Positions 38,924-48,408 of a DNA stretch of 64,000 nucleotides are shown here, piece after piece (positions within the stretch are counted from its first letter, which is position 1; every line of letters begins with the position of its first letter). The position numbers were made by a program, and so were the translations under genes. The DNA comes from Sphingomonas phyllosphaerae (lineage in GTDB: Bacteria > Pseudomonadota > Alphaproteobacteria > Sphingomonadales > Sphingomonadaceae), in assembly GCF_029623345.1 (NCBI RefSeq), contig NZ_JAPYKH010000023.1, positions 1-64,000 on the forward strand, in the 5' to 3' direction. The notes under the pieces were generated by a model. It was not told where the DNA came from. It worked only from the letters and a program-made list of their open reading frames with translations, and did no database searches.

Positions 38924-40084
38924 ATGAGTGACAGCAAGGCGGCGGTGGCCAAGCCGGCCGCGTCGATCGACGCGGGTCGCGTCGGCGACCAGGCGCAGGC
39001 CCTGCTCGGTGCCAGTGTCACCTGGCTGCAGCAGCATTGGCTCCAGATCCTGATCGCGCTCGGCATCGGCGTGGCGATCGCGCTGCTGCTGTTCTGGCTG
39101 CGCGCGTTCGGCCCGCGGCTGGCGCGACGCAGCGCCTCGGGCAAGGGCTGGTCGGCGGTGCTGGGGCGCGCGGTGGAGCGCACCAACGCCTTCTTCATCA
39201 CCATGCTCTCGGCCCGGCTGGTGAGCGGCTATGCCGCCACCCCGCCCGAGCTCGACGCGACGATCGCCTTCCTGTTCAAGGTGGCGGTCACCTTCCAGGG
39301 TGCGATCTGGGCACGCGAGCTGATCCTCGGCGCGATCGAGCATCGCACCCGCGGCGAACATTACACCGGCGAGGCGCTGATGAGCGCGATGGGGCTGATC
39401 CGCCTCCTCGTCAGCGTCGCGGTGTTCGCGATCGCTTTGGTGGTGGTGCTCGACAACCTCGGGGTCAACGTCACCGGGCTGGTCGCGGGGCTCGGCGTCG
39501 GCGGCATCGCCATCGGCCTCGCCGCGCAGGGCATCTTCGCCGATCTGTTCGCCGCGCTGGCGATCATCTTCGACCGCCCGTTCCGCCGCGGCGACAAGAT
39601 CAGCTACGGCACCACCAGCGGCGTAATCGAGTCGATCGGGCTGAAGTCGACGCGCATCCGCTCCTTCACCGGCGAGCTGCGCATCATCTCCAACCGCAAC
39701 CTGCTCGACAAGGAGATCCAGAACACCTCGCTGCGCGATCATGTCCGCGTGTCGTACACGATCGGCGTCACCTACGAGACGCCGCCCGACACGCTGGCGC
39801 GCGTGCCCGCGATCCTGACCGAGCTGGTCGAGGCGGAGGGCGCGAAGGTGGCGCGGTGCGGTTTCGAGACGTTCGGCGCGTCGAGCCTCGACTATGCGCT
39901 CCAGGTCGACACGCCGGGCGACGACTGGGCCACCGCGCACGCCACGCGCGACCGGCTGATGGTGGCGATCATGCGCCGCTTCGCCGCGGAGAAGATCGGC
40001 ATCGCCTATCCCACGCAGACGACGTACACCGCCGCGCCCGACGGCACGCTGGTGATGCCTTATGCGGAGGCGGCGCGGGGCTGA
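38924..40084 (+). CDS. MscS-family mechanosensitive channel
   Basis: A 386-residue small-conductance mechanosensitive channel protein. Membrane helices are at about 39-60, 90-125 and 150-180. The pore-lining helix and beta domain are marked by GVNVTGLVAGLGVGGIAIGLAAQGIFADLFAALAIIFDRPFRRGDKI, the MscS hallmark. A C-terminal alpha/beta domain follows. It protects against osmotic downshock. It sits 1 nt after topoisomerase IB. Confidence 0.92.
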   Translation: MSDSKAAVAKPAASIDAGRVGDQAQALLGASVTWLQQHWLQILIALGIGVAIALLLFWLRAFGPRLARRSASGKGWSAVLGRAVERTNAFFITMLSARLVSGYAATPPELDATIAFLFKVAVTFQGAIWARELILGAIEHRTRGEHYTGEALMSAMGLIRLLVSVAVFAIALVVVLDNLGVNVTGLVAGLGVGGIAIGLAAQGIFADLFAALAIIFDRPFRRGDKISYGTTSGVIESIGLKSTRIRSFTGELRIISNRNLLDKEIQNTSLRDHVRVSYTIGVTYETPPDTLARVPAILTELVEAEGAKVARCGFETFGASSLDYALQVDTPGDDWATAHATRDRLMVAIMRRFAAEKIGIAYPTQTTYTAAPDGTLVMPYAEAARG

Positions 40085-40097
40085 GGGCTAGGCTAAG

Positions 40098-40119
40098 CCC
40101 CTCGCCTTCAGGGGAGGGG
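40098..40119. repeat. Imperfect palindromic repeat, CCCCTCGCC type
   Basis: CCCCTCGCCTTCAGGGGAGGGG, an imperfect copy of the GC-rich palindrome seen at 33380-33401, located between the convergent MscS and GH84 genes. Confidence 0.55.
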
Positions 40120-40147
40120 AGAAGCTAGCGCTCTACCTACCTGCGCC

Positions 40148-42100
40148 TCACTCCCCTACCAGCGCCGCGCCCACCAGCCCCGGCGCATCCGCGACGAAGC
40201 GGTCGAGCACACCATCGGCCACCTTCACCGTACCGTCGAAGCGTGTCGCGCCGGGGATCGTCTTCACCGCCGCCGCCTGCGCCGCCAGCTGCCCCGCCGC
40301 GGCGAAGTCGCGCGACGCCGCCGCGCTACGGTCGAGCGCCGCCTCGAGCCCGGCAGCGGTGAGCTGGAGCGCGCGGCCCCACAAGGCCGTGGCGTCGAGC
40401 CACGGTGCCGCCTGCGCCGCGAAGCCCGGGTCGGTCACGCCGGCGCGGATCGTGTCGGGCGCCGCCGCCAGCGCGTCGGCGCGCGCCGCCAGCGCCGCGA
40501 CCGCCTCTCGCTTGGCGCCGTCATCGCCGTCCGCCAGCGCGAAGCGGACGCCGTCGAGCAGCGCCTTGAGCCGCGGTGCCTGCTCCTGCCACGGCTGGCT
40601 CCCGAACGTGGGCGCGAGATGCTGCGTGTCGAAGAAGTCGAGCAGCGCCGCCGCGGTGCGCGCATCGCCGCCCGACAGCGCGTCGGCGGCGAAGCGCCAG
40701 CCTTGCGCCGGATCGTAGCCGCGGTCGTTCCACGCGAACGCCGCCACCCCCGCCACCGCGACCCGGCTCGGCGCCTCTTGGTTCATCGGGTTGGAGAGGA
40801 TGCCGCTCAACTCGCCCGCCAACCCGGCCTCGCGCCGTGCGTACGGGGCGAGCAGCAGCCGGCCGGTGGTCTGGGCGTAATCGTTGACCGGGTAATTGTC
40901 CCACAGCAATGTCTTGCGCCCGAACGCCGTGGTGGCGGTCTTGGCGTCGCCGATCGAGATCGCGGGCGGCACCACGTCGGTGCCGGTCCATTGCACCACC
41001 ACGCGCGGATCGAGCTCGCGCCGCAGCGCGGCTTTGTAGGGCGTCTCCTTGGCGTCGTAATATTCGGTCGGCACCATGATCAGCGGCGGCGCGGCGCGGT
41101 CCTTGGCGATCAGGTCGCGTTGCACCGCATTGAGCAGGCGCGCCTGCGCCGTGCCCGCGGCGGCCGCGCCGGAGGCGCCGAACGCGGCCTCGTCCTTGGC
41201 GCAATTCCACTTCTTATACTCGATGTCATCGAGCGCGACGTAGAAGCTGCGCACGCCGATGCCGCGCAGCGCGTCGAACTTGCGCTCCAGCGCGGCCGCG
41301 TCGGCGGGGTCCGAGAAACACACCGTCGGGCCCGGCGAGATGGCGTAGACGAAGTTGACGTGGTCGCGCTTCGCCGCGGCGGCGAGCGTTCCCAGCTCGG
41401 CCAGCGTCGCCGCCGGGTACGGCTCGCGCCAGCGGTCGCGCGCGTACGGATCGTCCTTGGGACTGTAGACGTAGGTATTGGCCTTGACGCTGGCGAGGAA
41501 GTCGAGGTGGCGGATCCGGTCCTCCTGCGTCCACGGTTTGCCGTAGAAGCCCTCGATCGTGCCGCGGATCGGCATGGCCGGATGGTCCTGGATCACCAGT
41601 CCCGGCACCTCGCCGCGGCGCGCGAGCTGGCGCAAGGTCTGCGCGGCGTGGAACAATCCATCGGCATCGTGTCCCGCGAGCGCGATCAGCCCGCCGCCCG
41701 CGGCGTCGGGACGCGCCGCGAGCGTGTAGCCTTCGGAACGGTCGTCGGCGGTGGCACCGGCGCGCGCGAGCGAGTCGCGCACCGCGGCGGCGTCGCTGGT
41801 CCCGACGACGACGTGGAGCGTGATGAGCGCGGCGGGCAGCCGGCTGGCGGTGGTGACCTGGGCGACGCCCGCGGCGACGAGCGCGGCACGCACCAGCGCC
41901 ACCGTCTCGGGCGCTGTCCCGGGCGCGACCACCAGCACCGCGGCGCGACCGAGCGCGACGCGGCCGCCGGTCAGCGCCATCGACGTGGGCGCGGGGAAGA
42001 TCGCGGGGAGCGTCGGCACCTGCGCCGCGGCGGGCACGGCCGCGGCGGTGGCGAGCGCGGCGGCGAGCCACAGGGGGCGAAGGGTCCGCGTGCGTGTCAT
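40148..42100 (-). CDS. GH84 beta-N-acetylglucosaminidase-like protein, exported
   Basis: A 650-residue GH84 enzyme, expected to release N-acetylglucosamine from glycans by substrate-assisted catalysis. A Sec signal peptide spans about 1-27 (ending AAAQ). An N-terminal domain follows, then the catalytic barrel beginning PIRGTIEGFYGKPWTQEDR (about 177-195). The paired catalytic aspartates are Asp291-Asp292 in YVALDDIEY. The C-terminal region is helical, as in family members. The ATG at 42100 has GGAG upstream. An SGLT-type symporter gene lies nearby on the same strand and could import the product. Confidence 0.9.
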   Translation of the reverse strand: MTRTRTLRPLWLAAALATAAAVPAAAQVPTLPAIFPAPTSMALTGGRVALGRAAVLVVAPGTAPETVALVRAALVAAGVAQVTTASRLPAALITLHVVVGTSDAAAVRDSLARAGATADDRSEGYTLAARPDAAGGGLIALAGHDADGLFHAAQTLRQLARRGEVPGLVIQDHPAMPIRGTIEGFYGKPWTQEDRIRHLDFLASVKANTYVYSPKDDPYARDRWREPYPAATLAELGTLAAAAKRDHVNFVYAISPGPTVCFSDPADAAALERKFDALRGIGVRSFYVALDDIEYKKWNCAKDEAAFGASGAAAAGTAQARLLNAVQRDLIAKDRAAPPLIMVPTEYYDAKETPYKAALRRELDPRVVVQWTGTDVVPPAISIGDAKTATTAFGRKTLLWDNYPVNDYAQTTGRLLLAPYARREAGLAGELSGILSNPMNQEAPSRVAVAGVAAFAWNDRGYDPAQGWRFAADALSGGDARTAAALLDFFDTQHLAPTFGSQPWQEQAPRLKALLDGVRFALADGDDGAKREAVAALAARADALAAAPDTIRAGVTDPGFAAQAAPWLDATALWGRALQLTAAGLEAALDRSAAASRDFAAAGQLAAQAAAVKTIPGATRFDGTVKVADGVLDRFVADAPGLVGAALVGE

Positions 42101-42239
42101 GTCGCGCTCCGGTATCATGTTGGTATTATGATTGTCTGGGTAGGAGGCGTGGGGCCGCTTCGCAAGCGGTCGCATGGTGGAGGCGGCGGGCGACGCAACG
42201 AGAGGGGCTGGGTAGAGCGCGTTCCTCCCCATTGCTGTT

Positions 42240-42332
42240 GTCATCCGAGCTTGTCTCAGGATCCACCGGCCCGCGAACGCCGCGGCGTGATTCTGCGCGG
42301 CAGGGTGGATCCTGAAGCGAGTCCAGGATGAC
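42240..42332. repeat. Paired inverted repeat, GTCATCC...GGATGAC type (copy 1)
   Basis: Left arm GTCATCCGAGCTTGTCTCAG and right arm ending CCAGGATGAC form a long imperfect inverted repeat around a GC-rich centre. Copies lie at 44988-45082 and 51621-51714. It fills the core of the 350-base gap between the GH84 and lipoprotein genes, in which no gene is seen. Confidence 0.8.
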
Positions 42333-42452
42333 GCCGGTGAGAGGGTGGCGCTTCCCCGGCCAGTGCTGCCGGTGCGACGCCGGCGCGTCCGCGTTCCCCG
42401 GCGCCGCGGGCGGCGACAAAGCCTGCCCCCCGGTCCGCGAGACTGGCTCCTG

Positions 42453-43151
42453 CTACCCCACCGTCCCGGCGACCGGCCGCGGCGGCGGCGACGCGCCGGC
42501 GGCCACCACCGTGGCGGGAACGAGCTGCCCCGCGCGCCAGCGGTCGTACGCGGCGAAGAAGTCGGTGAATGGCCGCTCCAGCGCCGCCAGCCGCTCCGCC
42601 GCGAAGCCCGGCAGCGTCGCCGCCGGCACCGCCGCCATCGCGCCCAACGTGTCGGCCGCGCCGGCGCAGAAGGCCTCGCGCGCGAGGTCCTGCGCGAAGA
42701 AGTTGTAGAGCCGTGTCATGTGATCGTCGAACCGGTCCTGCCAGTCGCCGCCGCCGGCGCGATACTCGGCCTGGAGCGTCGCCTGCGCGCTGGCGAACTC
42801 GACCTTCCGCGCCGCAAGCATCGCATTGTACTGCGCGATGATCGTCGCCTCCTGCGCGCCGCGGCAGGCGAGCGCGGCGACGTTGAGCGCGCTGCGCAGG
42901 TGCCACACCGCGCCCGCGCCGCTGAGCGCGCGGTTGGGCGTGGGATAACTGCCGTCGGGCAGGCGCGCGGGCACGTTCATCCCCGGCCGCGCGCCCGCGG
43001 GCAGCGGTGCGGGCACCATCGCGACCACGGGCGGTGGAGCAACCGAGGCAGTCGGCGGCGGCGCGGCGTGGCGCGCGCAGCCCGCGAGCAGCGCGGCAGT
43101 GAACAGCGCCCCGGTGATCGACGCGACGGGCGCGCTCTGCTGGAAACGCAC
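42453..43151 (-). CDS. Lipoprotein of unknown function
   Basis: A 232-residue exported protein that I do not recognise. The leader ends FTAALLAGCARH, a lipobox with the lipidated cysteine at about residue 25, followed by a proline-rich linker and a helical domain with a conserved-looking DWQDRFDDHMTRLYNFFAQDLAREAFC segment and four cysteines in all. Start is GTG at 43151, preceded by an AAAGGGG sequence. It lies between the GH84 and antiporter genes, same strand, but gaps of over 100 bp argue against tight coupling. Confidence 0.65.
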   Translation of the reverse strand: MRFQQSAPVASITGALFTAALLAGCARHAAPPPTASVAPPPVVAMVPAPLPAGARPGMNVPARLPDGSYPTPNRALSGAGAVWHLRSALNVAALACRGAQEATIIAQYNAMLAARKVEFASAQATLQAEYRAGGGDWQDRFDDHMTRLYNFFAQDLAREAFCAGAADTLGAMAAVPAATLPGFAAERLAALERPFTDFFAAYDRWRAGQLVPATVVAAGASPPPRPVAGTVG

Positions 43152-43287
43152 GGTCCGGCCCCTTTTTCTGTGTCCCCGCGGCGGGTGTACGCCCGCCCGG
43201 TGCGCGCGCCCACGGCAGCATGACCCACCCGGCCGCGGTTCGCGCCCAGCCGAGTCGCTTTCGCGCCAGAGCGAGTCGGGGCGCCGC

Positions 43288-44829
43288 TCAGGCCTCCTCG
43301 ATGCGGCGCTCCTCCTCGGTGCGCAGGCTCATCTCGGTGAAGTCGAGCTCCTCCTGCAGCACCAGGAAGGAGTCGGCGCCCACGTTCTGCGCCTCGCGCA
43401 GCTCCTCCAGTCGCTCGCGCTGGCACGCCACCGCGGCGAGGCCGAGCTGGCGCTTCTCCTCGCCCGCGCGCGCGTCGCCGCCCGGCCGCATCGCATCGCG
43501 CTTGGTCGCGAGGCCGTAGCGCCAATGGTCCGCCGCCGCGCCGGGCGTGTCGCCGATCCGCGCCAGCGCCGCCTCCGCCATCGCGACGCGCGCGCGCGCC
43601 AGTTCCTCCCCCAGCCCGTCGTCGCCGTCGAGCCCGAGCCAGCGCACCAGCGGCGCCAGCGTCAGGCCCTGCACCACCAAGGTCGCGAGCACAACCGCGA
43701 AGGCGGTGAGCACGATCAGGTCGCGCTGCGGAAAATGGCCCGGCAGCGCGAAGGCAGTGGCGAGCGTGACGATGCCGCGCATCCCGCACCAGCCCACCAC
43801 CACGCTCTGCGCCAGCCCGGTGGCGGGATAGTCGCCGCGCAGCTTGGGGAAGTGGAAGGCTAGCCGATTGTAGATCAACACCCAGGCCATGCGGACGACG
43901 ATCAGGCAGGCCACCACCGCCGCGGCGAACAGTGCCGCCTCGCGCAGGCGCTCGGGTGCCATGCCGCCCGCGATCGTACGTGCCTGGAAGCCCATCAGCA
44001 GGAAGGCGAGCACGTTGAGCAGGAACACCGCGGTCTCCCACACCGCGAAATCGTGCAGCCGCGCGCGCGGCGGCGTGACCAGCCCGGCCGAGCGCGCGAT
44101 CGTCATCGCGAAGGTGACGAGGCACAGCACCGCGGAAAGGCCCAGCCGTTCGGCCACCAGCCAGGCGGCGAAGCCCGACACGAACTGAAAGATGTTGCCG
44201 CTCAGCGTACCCCAGACCAGCGGCTGGATCCGCCGCATCGCCAACGCGAGCAGGTAGCCGAGCAGCATGCCGCCGGGCACCGCGACGCCGACGCGCAGCG
44301 CCAGGCCGCCGTCGAGGCCGCCGTGGCTCTCCACCAGGATCGCGGCGGTGTAGAGCAGCAGCGCCGAGGCGTCGTTAAGCAGGCTTTCGCCCTTCAGCAC
44401 GGCGACGGTGCGGCGCGGCATGCGCACGCTGCCCGAAATCGCGGTGGCCGCGGCCGCATCGGGCGGCGCGACGATCGCGCCGAGCGCAAGCGCGGCATAG
44501 ACCGGCAGACCGGCGAGCGCGACGCCGAGCCAGGTCACCGCGCCCGCGCTCAGCAGCACCGCCACCAGCGCCAGCGCGGTGAGCGGGCGCCACAACCGCA
44601 TCACCGTGCCGACAGGGAAGTCGAACGCGGCGTCGATCAGGATCGGCGCGATGAACAGGGCGAGCGCGGTGTGCGGGTCGAGTGCGATCGTCGGCGCGCC
44701 GGGCAGCCAGGCGAGCGCCACGCCCGCCGCGGCGAGCAGCGCGGGATAGGGGATGCTGGTACGGCGCGCGAGCTGGAGCAGCAGCACCGCGACGCCGAGC
44801 AGCGCGAGCAGGCTCTCGAAGAAGGTCAC
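43288..44829 (-). CDS. Na+/H+ antiporter, CPA1 family
   Basis: A 513-residue monovalent cation/proton antiporter with about 12 membrane helices. Core transport residues are visible: APPDAAAATAIS (about 121-132) and GESLLNDASALLLY with the ND pair at 152-153. A GWCGMRGIVTLATAFALP segment matches the conserved arginine region. A cytoplasmic tail of about 110 residues (400 onward) is helical and charged, possibly regulatory. The start is GTG at 44829, matching the typical short N-terminus; longer frames give a non-membrane arginine-rich extension. Confidence 0.92.
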   Translation of the reverse strand: MTFFESLLALLGVAVLLLQLARRTSIPYPALLAAAGVALAWLPGAPTIALDPHTALALFIAPILIDAAFDFPVGTVMRLWRPLTALALVAVLLSAGAVTWLGVALAGLPVYAALALGAIVAPPDAAAATAISGSVRMPRRTVAVLKGESLLNDASALLLYTAAILVESHGGLDGGLALRVGVAVPGGMLLGYLLALAMRRIQPLVWGTLSGNIFQFVSGFAAWLVAERLGLSAVLCLVTFAMTIARSAGLVTPPRARLHDFAVWETAVFLLNVLAFLLMGFQARTIAGGMAPERLREAALFAAAVVACLIVVRMAWVLIYNRLAFHFPKLRGDYPATGLAQSVVVGWCGMRGIVTLATAFALPGHFPQRDLIVLTAFAVVLATLVVQGLTLAPLVRWLGLDGDDGLGEELARARVAMAEAALARIGDTPGAAADHWRYGLATKRDAMRPGGDARAGEEKRQLGLAAVACQRERLEELREAQNVGADSFLVLQEELDFTEMSLRTEEERRIEEA

Positions 44830-44987
44830 GGCGCGCTCCCCTGCCGCGCCGTTATCCCCAGCGGCGCGCGGGAGCAGCATGGCCCAACGCGCGCGGCGGC
44901 GCCAGCGGGGCGGTCGAGGTGCGACCTTCGCCGCAGCCTCTTGCAACGCGTCATTGGATGCGGACGCGCCCTCCGCTCCCAACCGGC

Positions 44988-45082
44988 GTCATCCTGGGCT
45001 TGTCTCAGGATCGACCGTGCCGCGGACACCGCCCGCAGTCGAGCATGCGGCGGGGTGGATCCTGAAACGAGTTCAGGATGAC
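44988..45082. repeat. Paired inverted repeat, GTCATCC...GGATGAC type (copy 2)
   Basis: Left arm GTCATCCTGGGCTTGTCTCA, right arm CTGAAACGAGTTCAGGATGAC region. Second copy of the element at 42240-42332, in the 296-base gap between the antiporter and symporter genes. Confidence 0.8.
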
Positions 45083-45125
45083 GCTATCGAGCGGACGGCG
45101 CCTCCAGGCTCGCCCCCCAAGCCCC

Positions 45126-46715
45126 TCACCAGAAGGTTGCGTACAGCGCCACCAGGATCAGCACGAGCGCCAGCGCGCCGACGTTGAACGCCGCGCTGGT
45201 GGCGTAGCGCACGTCGCCGGTGACGATCGTGTCGCGGTCGTGGCGCCGCGGCGTCGCCAGCGAGGCGCCCACCGCCAGCGCCAGCGCGATCAGGAAGACC
45301 AGCCCCATCCGGTCCATGAACGGCAGCCCGGGCAGCAGCAGCTTGAACCCCCAGGACAGCAGCACGGAGGCCACCGCGGCGCTGATCGCGCCGGCCTCGT
45401 TGGCGCGCTTCCAGAACAGGCCGAGCAGGAAGATCACGGTGATGCCCGGCGTGAAGAAGCCGGTGAACTCCTGGATGAACTGGAACGCCTGCTCGGACGA
45501 TCCCACCAGCGGGCGCGCGGTGAGGATCGCGATCACCGTCGCCACCATCGCGGCGACGCGGCCAACCAGCACCAGCCGCGAATCCTCTACCGCGCCGTCT
45601 TCGGCCGCGGACGGGCGGCGCTTGAACTTGGCCCAGACGTCGAGCGTGAAGATGGTCGCGATCGAGTTGATCTTGGAGGCGGTGGAGGCGACGATCGCCG
45701 CCACCAAAGCGGCGAAGACGAGGCCGAGCAGCCCGGTCGGCAGCAGCCGCATCATCGTCGGGTACGCCTCGTCGGGCTTGGCGAGCCCCGGCGCCAATAT
45801 CACCGCGGCGATCCCCGGCAGCACGATGATGATCGGCATCAGCAGCTTGAGGAAGGACGCGAACAGCACGCCCTTCTGCGCCTCGGCCAGCGACTTGGCC
45901 GCGAGCGCACGCTGGATGATATACTGGTTGAACCCCCAATAGCTGAGATTGGCGATCCACATCCCGCCGATCAGCACCGACAGGCCGGGCAGGTCGATGT
46001 AATGCGGGTTGTCGCGCGACAGGATCATCTCGAAATGGTCGGGCAGCTCGCGCGTCAGCCGCGCGAAGCCCGCGGTCAGGCCGGCGCCCTGCCCCAGCTC
46101 GCCGAGCGTGAGATAGGCGATGATCAGGCCGCCGAGCACCAGCAGCGTCACCTGCACGATGTCGGTCAGCGCCACCGCCTTCAGCCCGCCCTTGAGCTGG
46201 TACAGCAATGCGAAGGCGCCGAGCACCACCAGCGCGATATTCTGGTCGACCCCCGCCACCTTGGTCACCGCGATCGAGCCGAGCCAGATGATGCTGGTGA
46301 GATTCACGAAGACGTACAGCGCCAGCCAGAACAGCGCCATCAGCGTCCGGATCGAGCGGCCGTAGCGGCGCTCGAGGAACTGCGGCATCGTGTAGATCTC
46401 GTTGCGCAGGAAGATCGGCAGGAAGAACTTGCCGACGATCAGCAGCGTCAGCGCCGCCATCCACTCGTACGACGCGATCGCGAGGCCGATGGCATAGCCC
46501 GAGCCCGACATGCCGACGATCTGCTCGGCCGAGATATTGGCCGCGATCAGGCTGGCGCCGATCGCCCACCACGGCAGGTTCTTCGAGGCGAGGAAATAAT
46601 CGGTGGTGTTCTTCGGCCCGGCCCCCGCCTTGTCGCGGCTGACCCATTGCGCCAGCGCGAAGATGAAGATGGCATAGGCGACGACCACCAGCACGTCGAT
46701 CGTGGCAAGCTGCAC
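45126..46715 (-). CDS. Sodium:solute symporter, SGLT (SSS) family
   Basis: A 529-residue symporter with about 14 membrane helices. Family blocks: TDYFLASKNLPWWAIGASLIAANISAEQIVGMSGSGYAIG (about 38-80), the EIYTMPQFLERRYGRS loop, and SYWGFNQYIIQRALAAKS, typical of sugar-type SGLT members. The GTG at 46715 follows a GGGGAGAGA ribosome site; an ATG at 46742 is the alternative. Sugar or amino-sugar import is inferred from the subfamily and the nearby GH84 gene. Confidence 0.9.
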   Translation of the reverse strand: MQLATIDVLVVVAYAIFIFALAQWVSRDKAGAGPKNTTDYFLASKNLPWWAIGASLIAANISAEQIVGMSGSGYAIGLAIASYEWMAALTLLIVGKFFLPIFLRNEIYTMPQFLERRYGRSIRTLMALFWLALYVFVNLTSIIWLGSIAVTKVAGVDQNIALVVLGAFALLYQLKGGLKAVALTDIVQVTLLVLGGLIIAYLTLGELGQGAGLTAGFARLTRELPDHFEMILSRDNPHYIDLPGLSVLIGGMWIANLSYWGFNQYIIQRALAAKSLAEAQKGVLFASFLKLLMPIIIVLPGIAAVILAPGLAKPDEAYPTMMRLLPTGLLGLVFAALVAAIVASTASKINSIATIFTLDVWAKFKRRPSAAEDGAVEDSRLVLVGRVAAMVATVIAILTARPLVGSSEQAFQFIQEFTGFFTPGITVIFLLGLFWKRANEAGAISAAVASVLLSWGFKLLLPGLPFMDRMGLVFLIALALAVGASLATPRRHDRDTIVTGDVRYATSAAFNVGALALVLILVALYATFW

Positions 46716-46975
46716 CCGTGTCTCTCCCCGTCCGCCGCGCATCGCGTGTCGCGCGCCGTTGTAGGTCGCGGCGGTTGGCTGTCTACCCGTGTCGTGGGCG
46801 CGCGGGGAAGCGACAAAGGTTGCGGCGCCGACACATGCCGCAATCCTGCGATGCGCCGCGGCCGCCACCACGGAATCGAGGCCGCGGCGTTCCCGTGCTG
46901 TCCGCGCCTCGCGTCGCCCGTTTCTCCTCCCGGTGGGCGGGCGGCGCTTTACTCGACCGCGGCGGGGAGAAGACG

Positions 46976-47365
46976 ATGATGACCCTTCTGCTCGCCGCGG
47001 TCCTTCTGGCCGGGACCGCATCAGACGCCGCCGTGCCGGCACCGCCGCAGCGCGTCCGCAGCGTCGCGCTCGCGCCCGGCGAGGCCTGTCCCAAGCCCGC
47101 CGGCGACGAGGTGGTGGTGTGCGCCCCGCTCGATGAGCCCTATCGCATCCCCAAGCCGCTGCGCCGCGGCGAGATCGCCGCGAAGAACCAGAGCTGGGTC
47201 AACCGCGTCGCCACGATGGACGAGGTCGGTCGGGTCGCCGGCGGGCTGCCCGACACCTGCTCGGCGGTGGGTACCGGTGGTCAGACCGGCTGCACCCAGT
47301 CGATGATGCGCGCCTGGGCCGCCAACCGCCGCCAGCTGGCGCGCGAGAGCGCGGCGGTGCCGTGA
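46976..47365 (+). CDS. Small exported protein of unknown function
   Basis: A 129-residue protein with a short signal peptide (MMTLLLAAVLLAGTASDA) and four cysteines (ACPKPAGDEVVVC and DTCSAV..QTGC), which could form two disulfides in the periplasm. I do not recognise the family, although the CPKPAGDEVVVC start recalls conserved sphingomonad hypothetical proteins. GGGGAG precedes the tandem ATG codons. It is divergent from the symporter and convergent with the sulfotransferase-like gene. Confidence 0.65.
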   Translation: MMTLLLAAVLLAGTASDAAVPAPPQRVRSVALAPGEACPKPAGDEVVVCAPLDEPYRIPKPLRRGEIAAKNQSWVNRVATMDEVGRVAGGLPDTCSAVGTGGQTGCTQSMMRAWAANRRQLARESAAVP

Positions 47366-47457
47366 CCTCGGCTGATGACGACGTGCGTTCGTTCGCCTGA
47401 CCGTGCGCGCGCCCGTTCGCTCCATTGCCGCGTCGGGCGAGCGACCGGATCAGCGCC

Positions 47458-48408
47458 TCACCCCAGCGCCGCCCGCTCCACCGCGCGCGCGTCCGCCATG
47501 TTGCCCGCGCTCGCCTCCACCAGCGCGAGCTCGGGCGCGAGCGCACGCTCCAGCGCCGCCCGGCGTTCCAGCCGCGCCGCATTGTCGAAGGCCTGTGCGG
47601 GATTCTTCGAGTAGGTCGCGAACAACTCGCCCGATGCCACACCATTGAGCCAGGAGTCCTCCAGCGGCAGTGCCAGCTGCCGCGCCGCCGCCTGGAGCGC
47701 CGCGCCAGGCGCCGCGAAGAAGCGCTCGGCGTCGAGCGAGCGCGCGTTCGGCCACGCCGCGAGCACCGCCGCGAAGCGCGTCATCTGCGCCGACCACAAC
47801 CGCGCCGCGCGCACCGCGTCGGGCGCGCCCGCCAGGTCGCCGAGGTGCGGCGCCAGATCGGTCGTCACGCGCCGCAGCCATGCGCGATGCGAGTCGCTGC
47901 GGAGGATCGCGAGCGCATAGTCGCGCAGCGGCAGGTAGAGCAAAATCGCGCGTGCGTCCGGCTGCGCCGCCGCCAGTGCGGGCAGCAGGAAATTGACCGG
48001 CACGTTCGCCTTGACCAGCGTCGGCGCGTCGTCGCGATAGCGCCGCCCCAGCATCGCGGCGACCAGCGCCAGCCGGACCGGGTCGGGTGCGAGCGCGGTC
48101 TGGCGCAGCGCCTGCGGCTCGCGCAGCACCAGCCCGCCCTCCATTGAGTCGAGCGCGCGCGCCAGCAGCGTCGACCCGCAATGCGCGACGTGGAAGATCC
48201 AGGCGGTCGCGCGCGGCGCCGGCGGATCGCGCAGCATCGCCACGGACAGTCGCATCTCCTGCGGCACCGCCGGGGCAATCCGCGCGTCGAGGAAGATCGA
48301 GCGGTGATAGGCGGCACGATCCATCGGCACGAACACCGCCGCGTCGCGCTCGAAGCGCTGGAGATAATGGTCGGGCGAGGCGTACAGGTCGGCGAGCGTC
48401 AGGGCCAT
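47458..48408 (-). CDS. Sulfotransferase-like P-loop protein
   Basis: A 316-residue protein resembling sulfotransferase-family proteins. The 3'-phosphoadenylyl-sulfate 5'-phosphosulfate loop is recognisable as AWIFHVAHCGSTLLARALD (loop at about 76-80). The DARAILLYLPLRDYALAILRSDSHR segment fits the second phosphate-binding region. The N-terminus (DRAAYHRSIFLD) recalls a group common in sphingomonads near TauD-like oxygenases. The start codon overlaps, on the opposite strand, the start of the TauD-like gene. No substrate can be assigned. Confidence 0.7.
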   Translation of the reverse strand: MALTLADLYASPDHYLQRFERDAAVFVPMDRAAYHRSIFLDARIAPAVPQEMRLSVAMLRDPPAPRATAWIFHVAHCGSTLLARALDSMEGGLVLREPQALRQTALAPDPVRLALVAAMLGRRYRDDAPTLVKANVPVNFLLPALAAAQPDARAILLYLPLRDYALAILRSDSHRAWLRRVTTDLAPHLGDLAGAPDAVRAARLWSAQMTRFAAVLAAWPNARSLDAERFFAAPGAALQAAARQLALPLEDSWLNGVASGELFATYSKNPAQAFDNAARLERRAALERALAPELALVEASAGNMADARAVERAALG

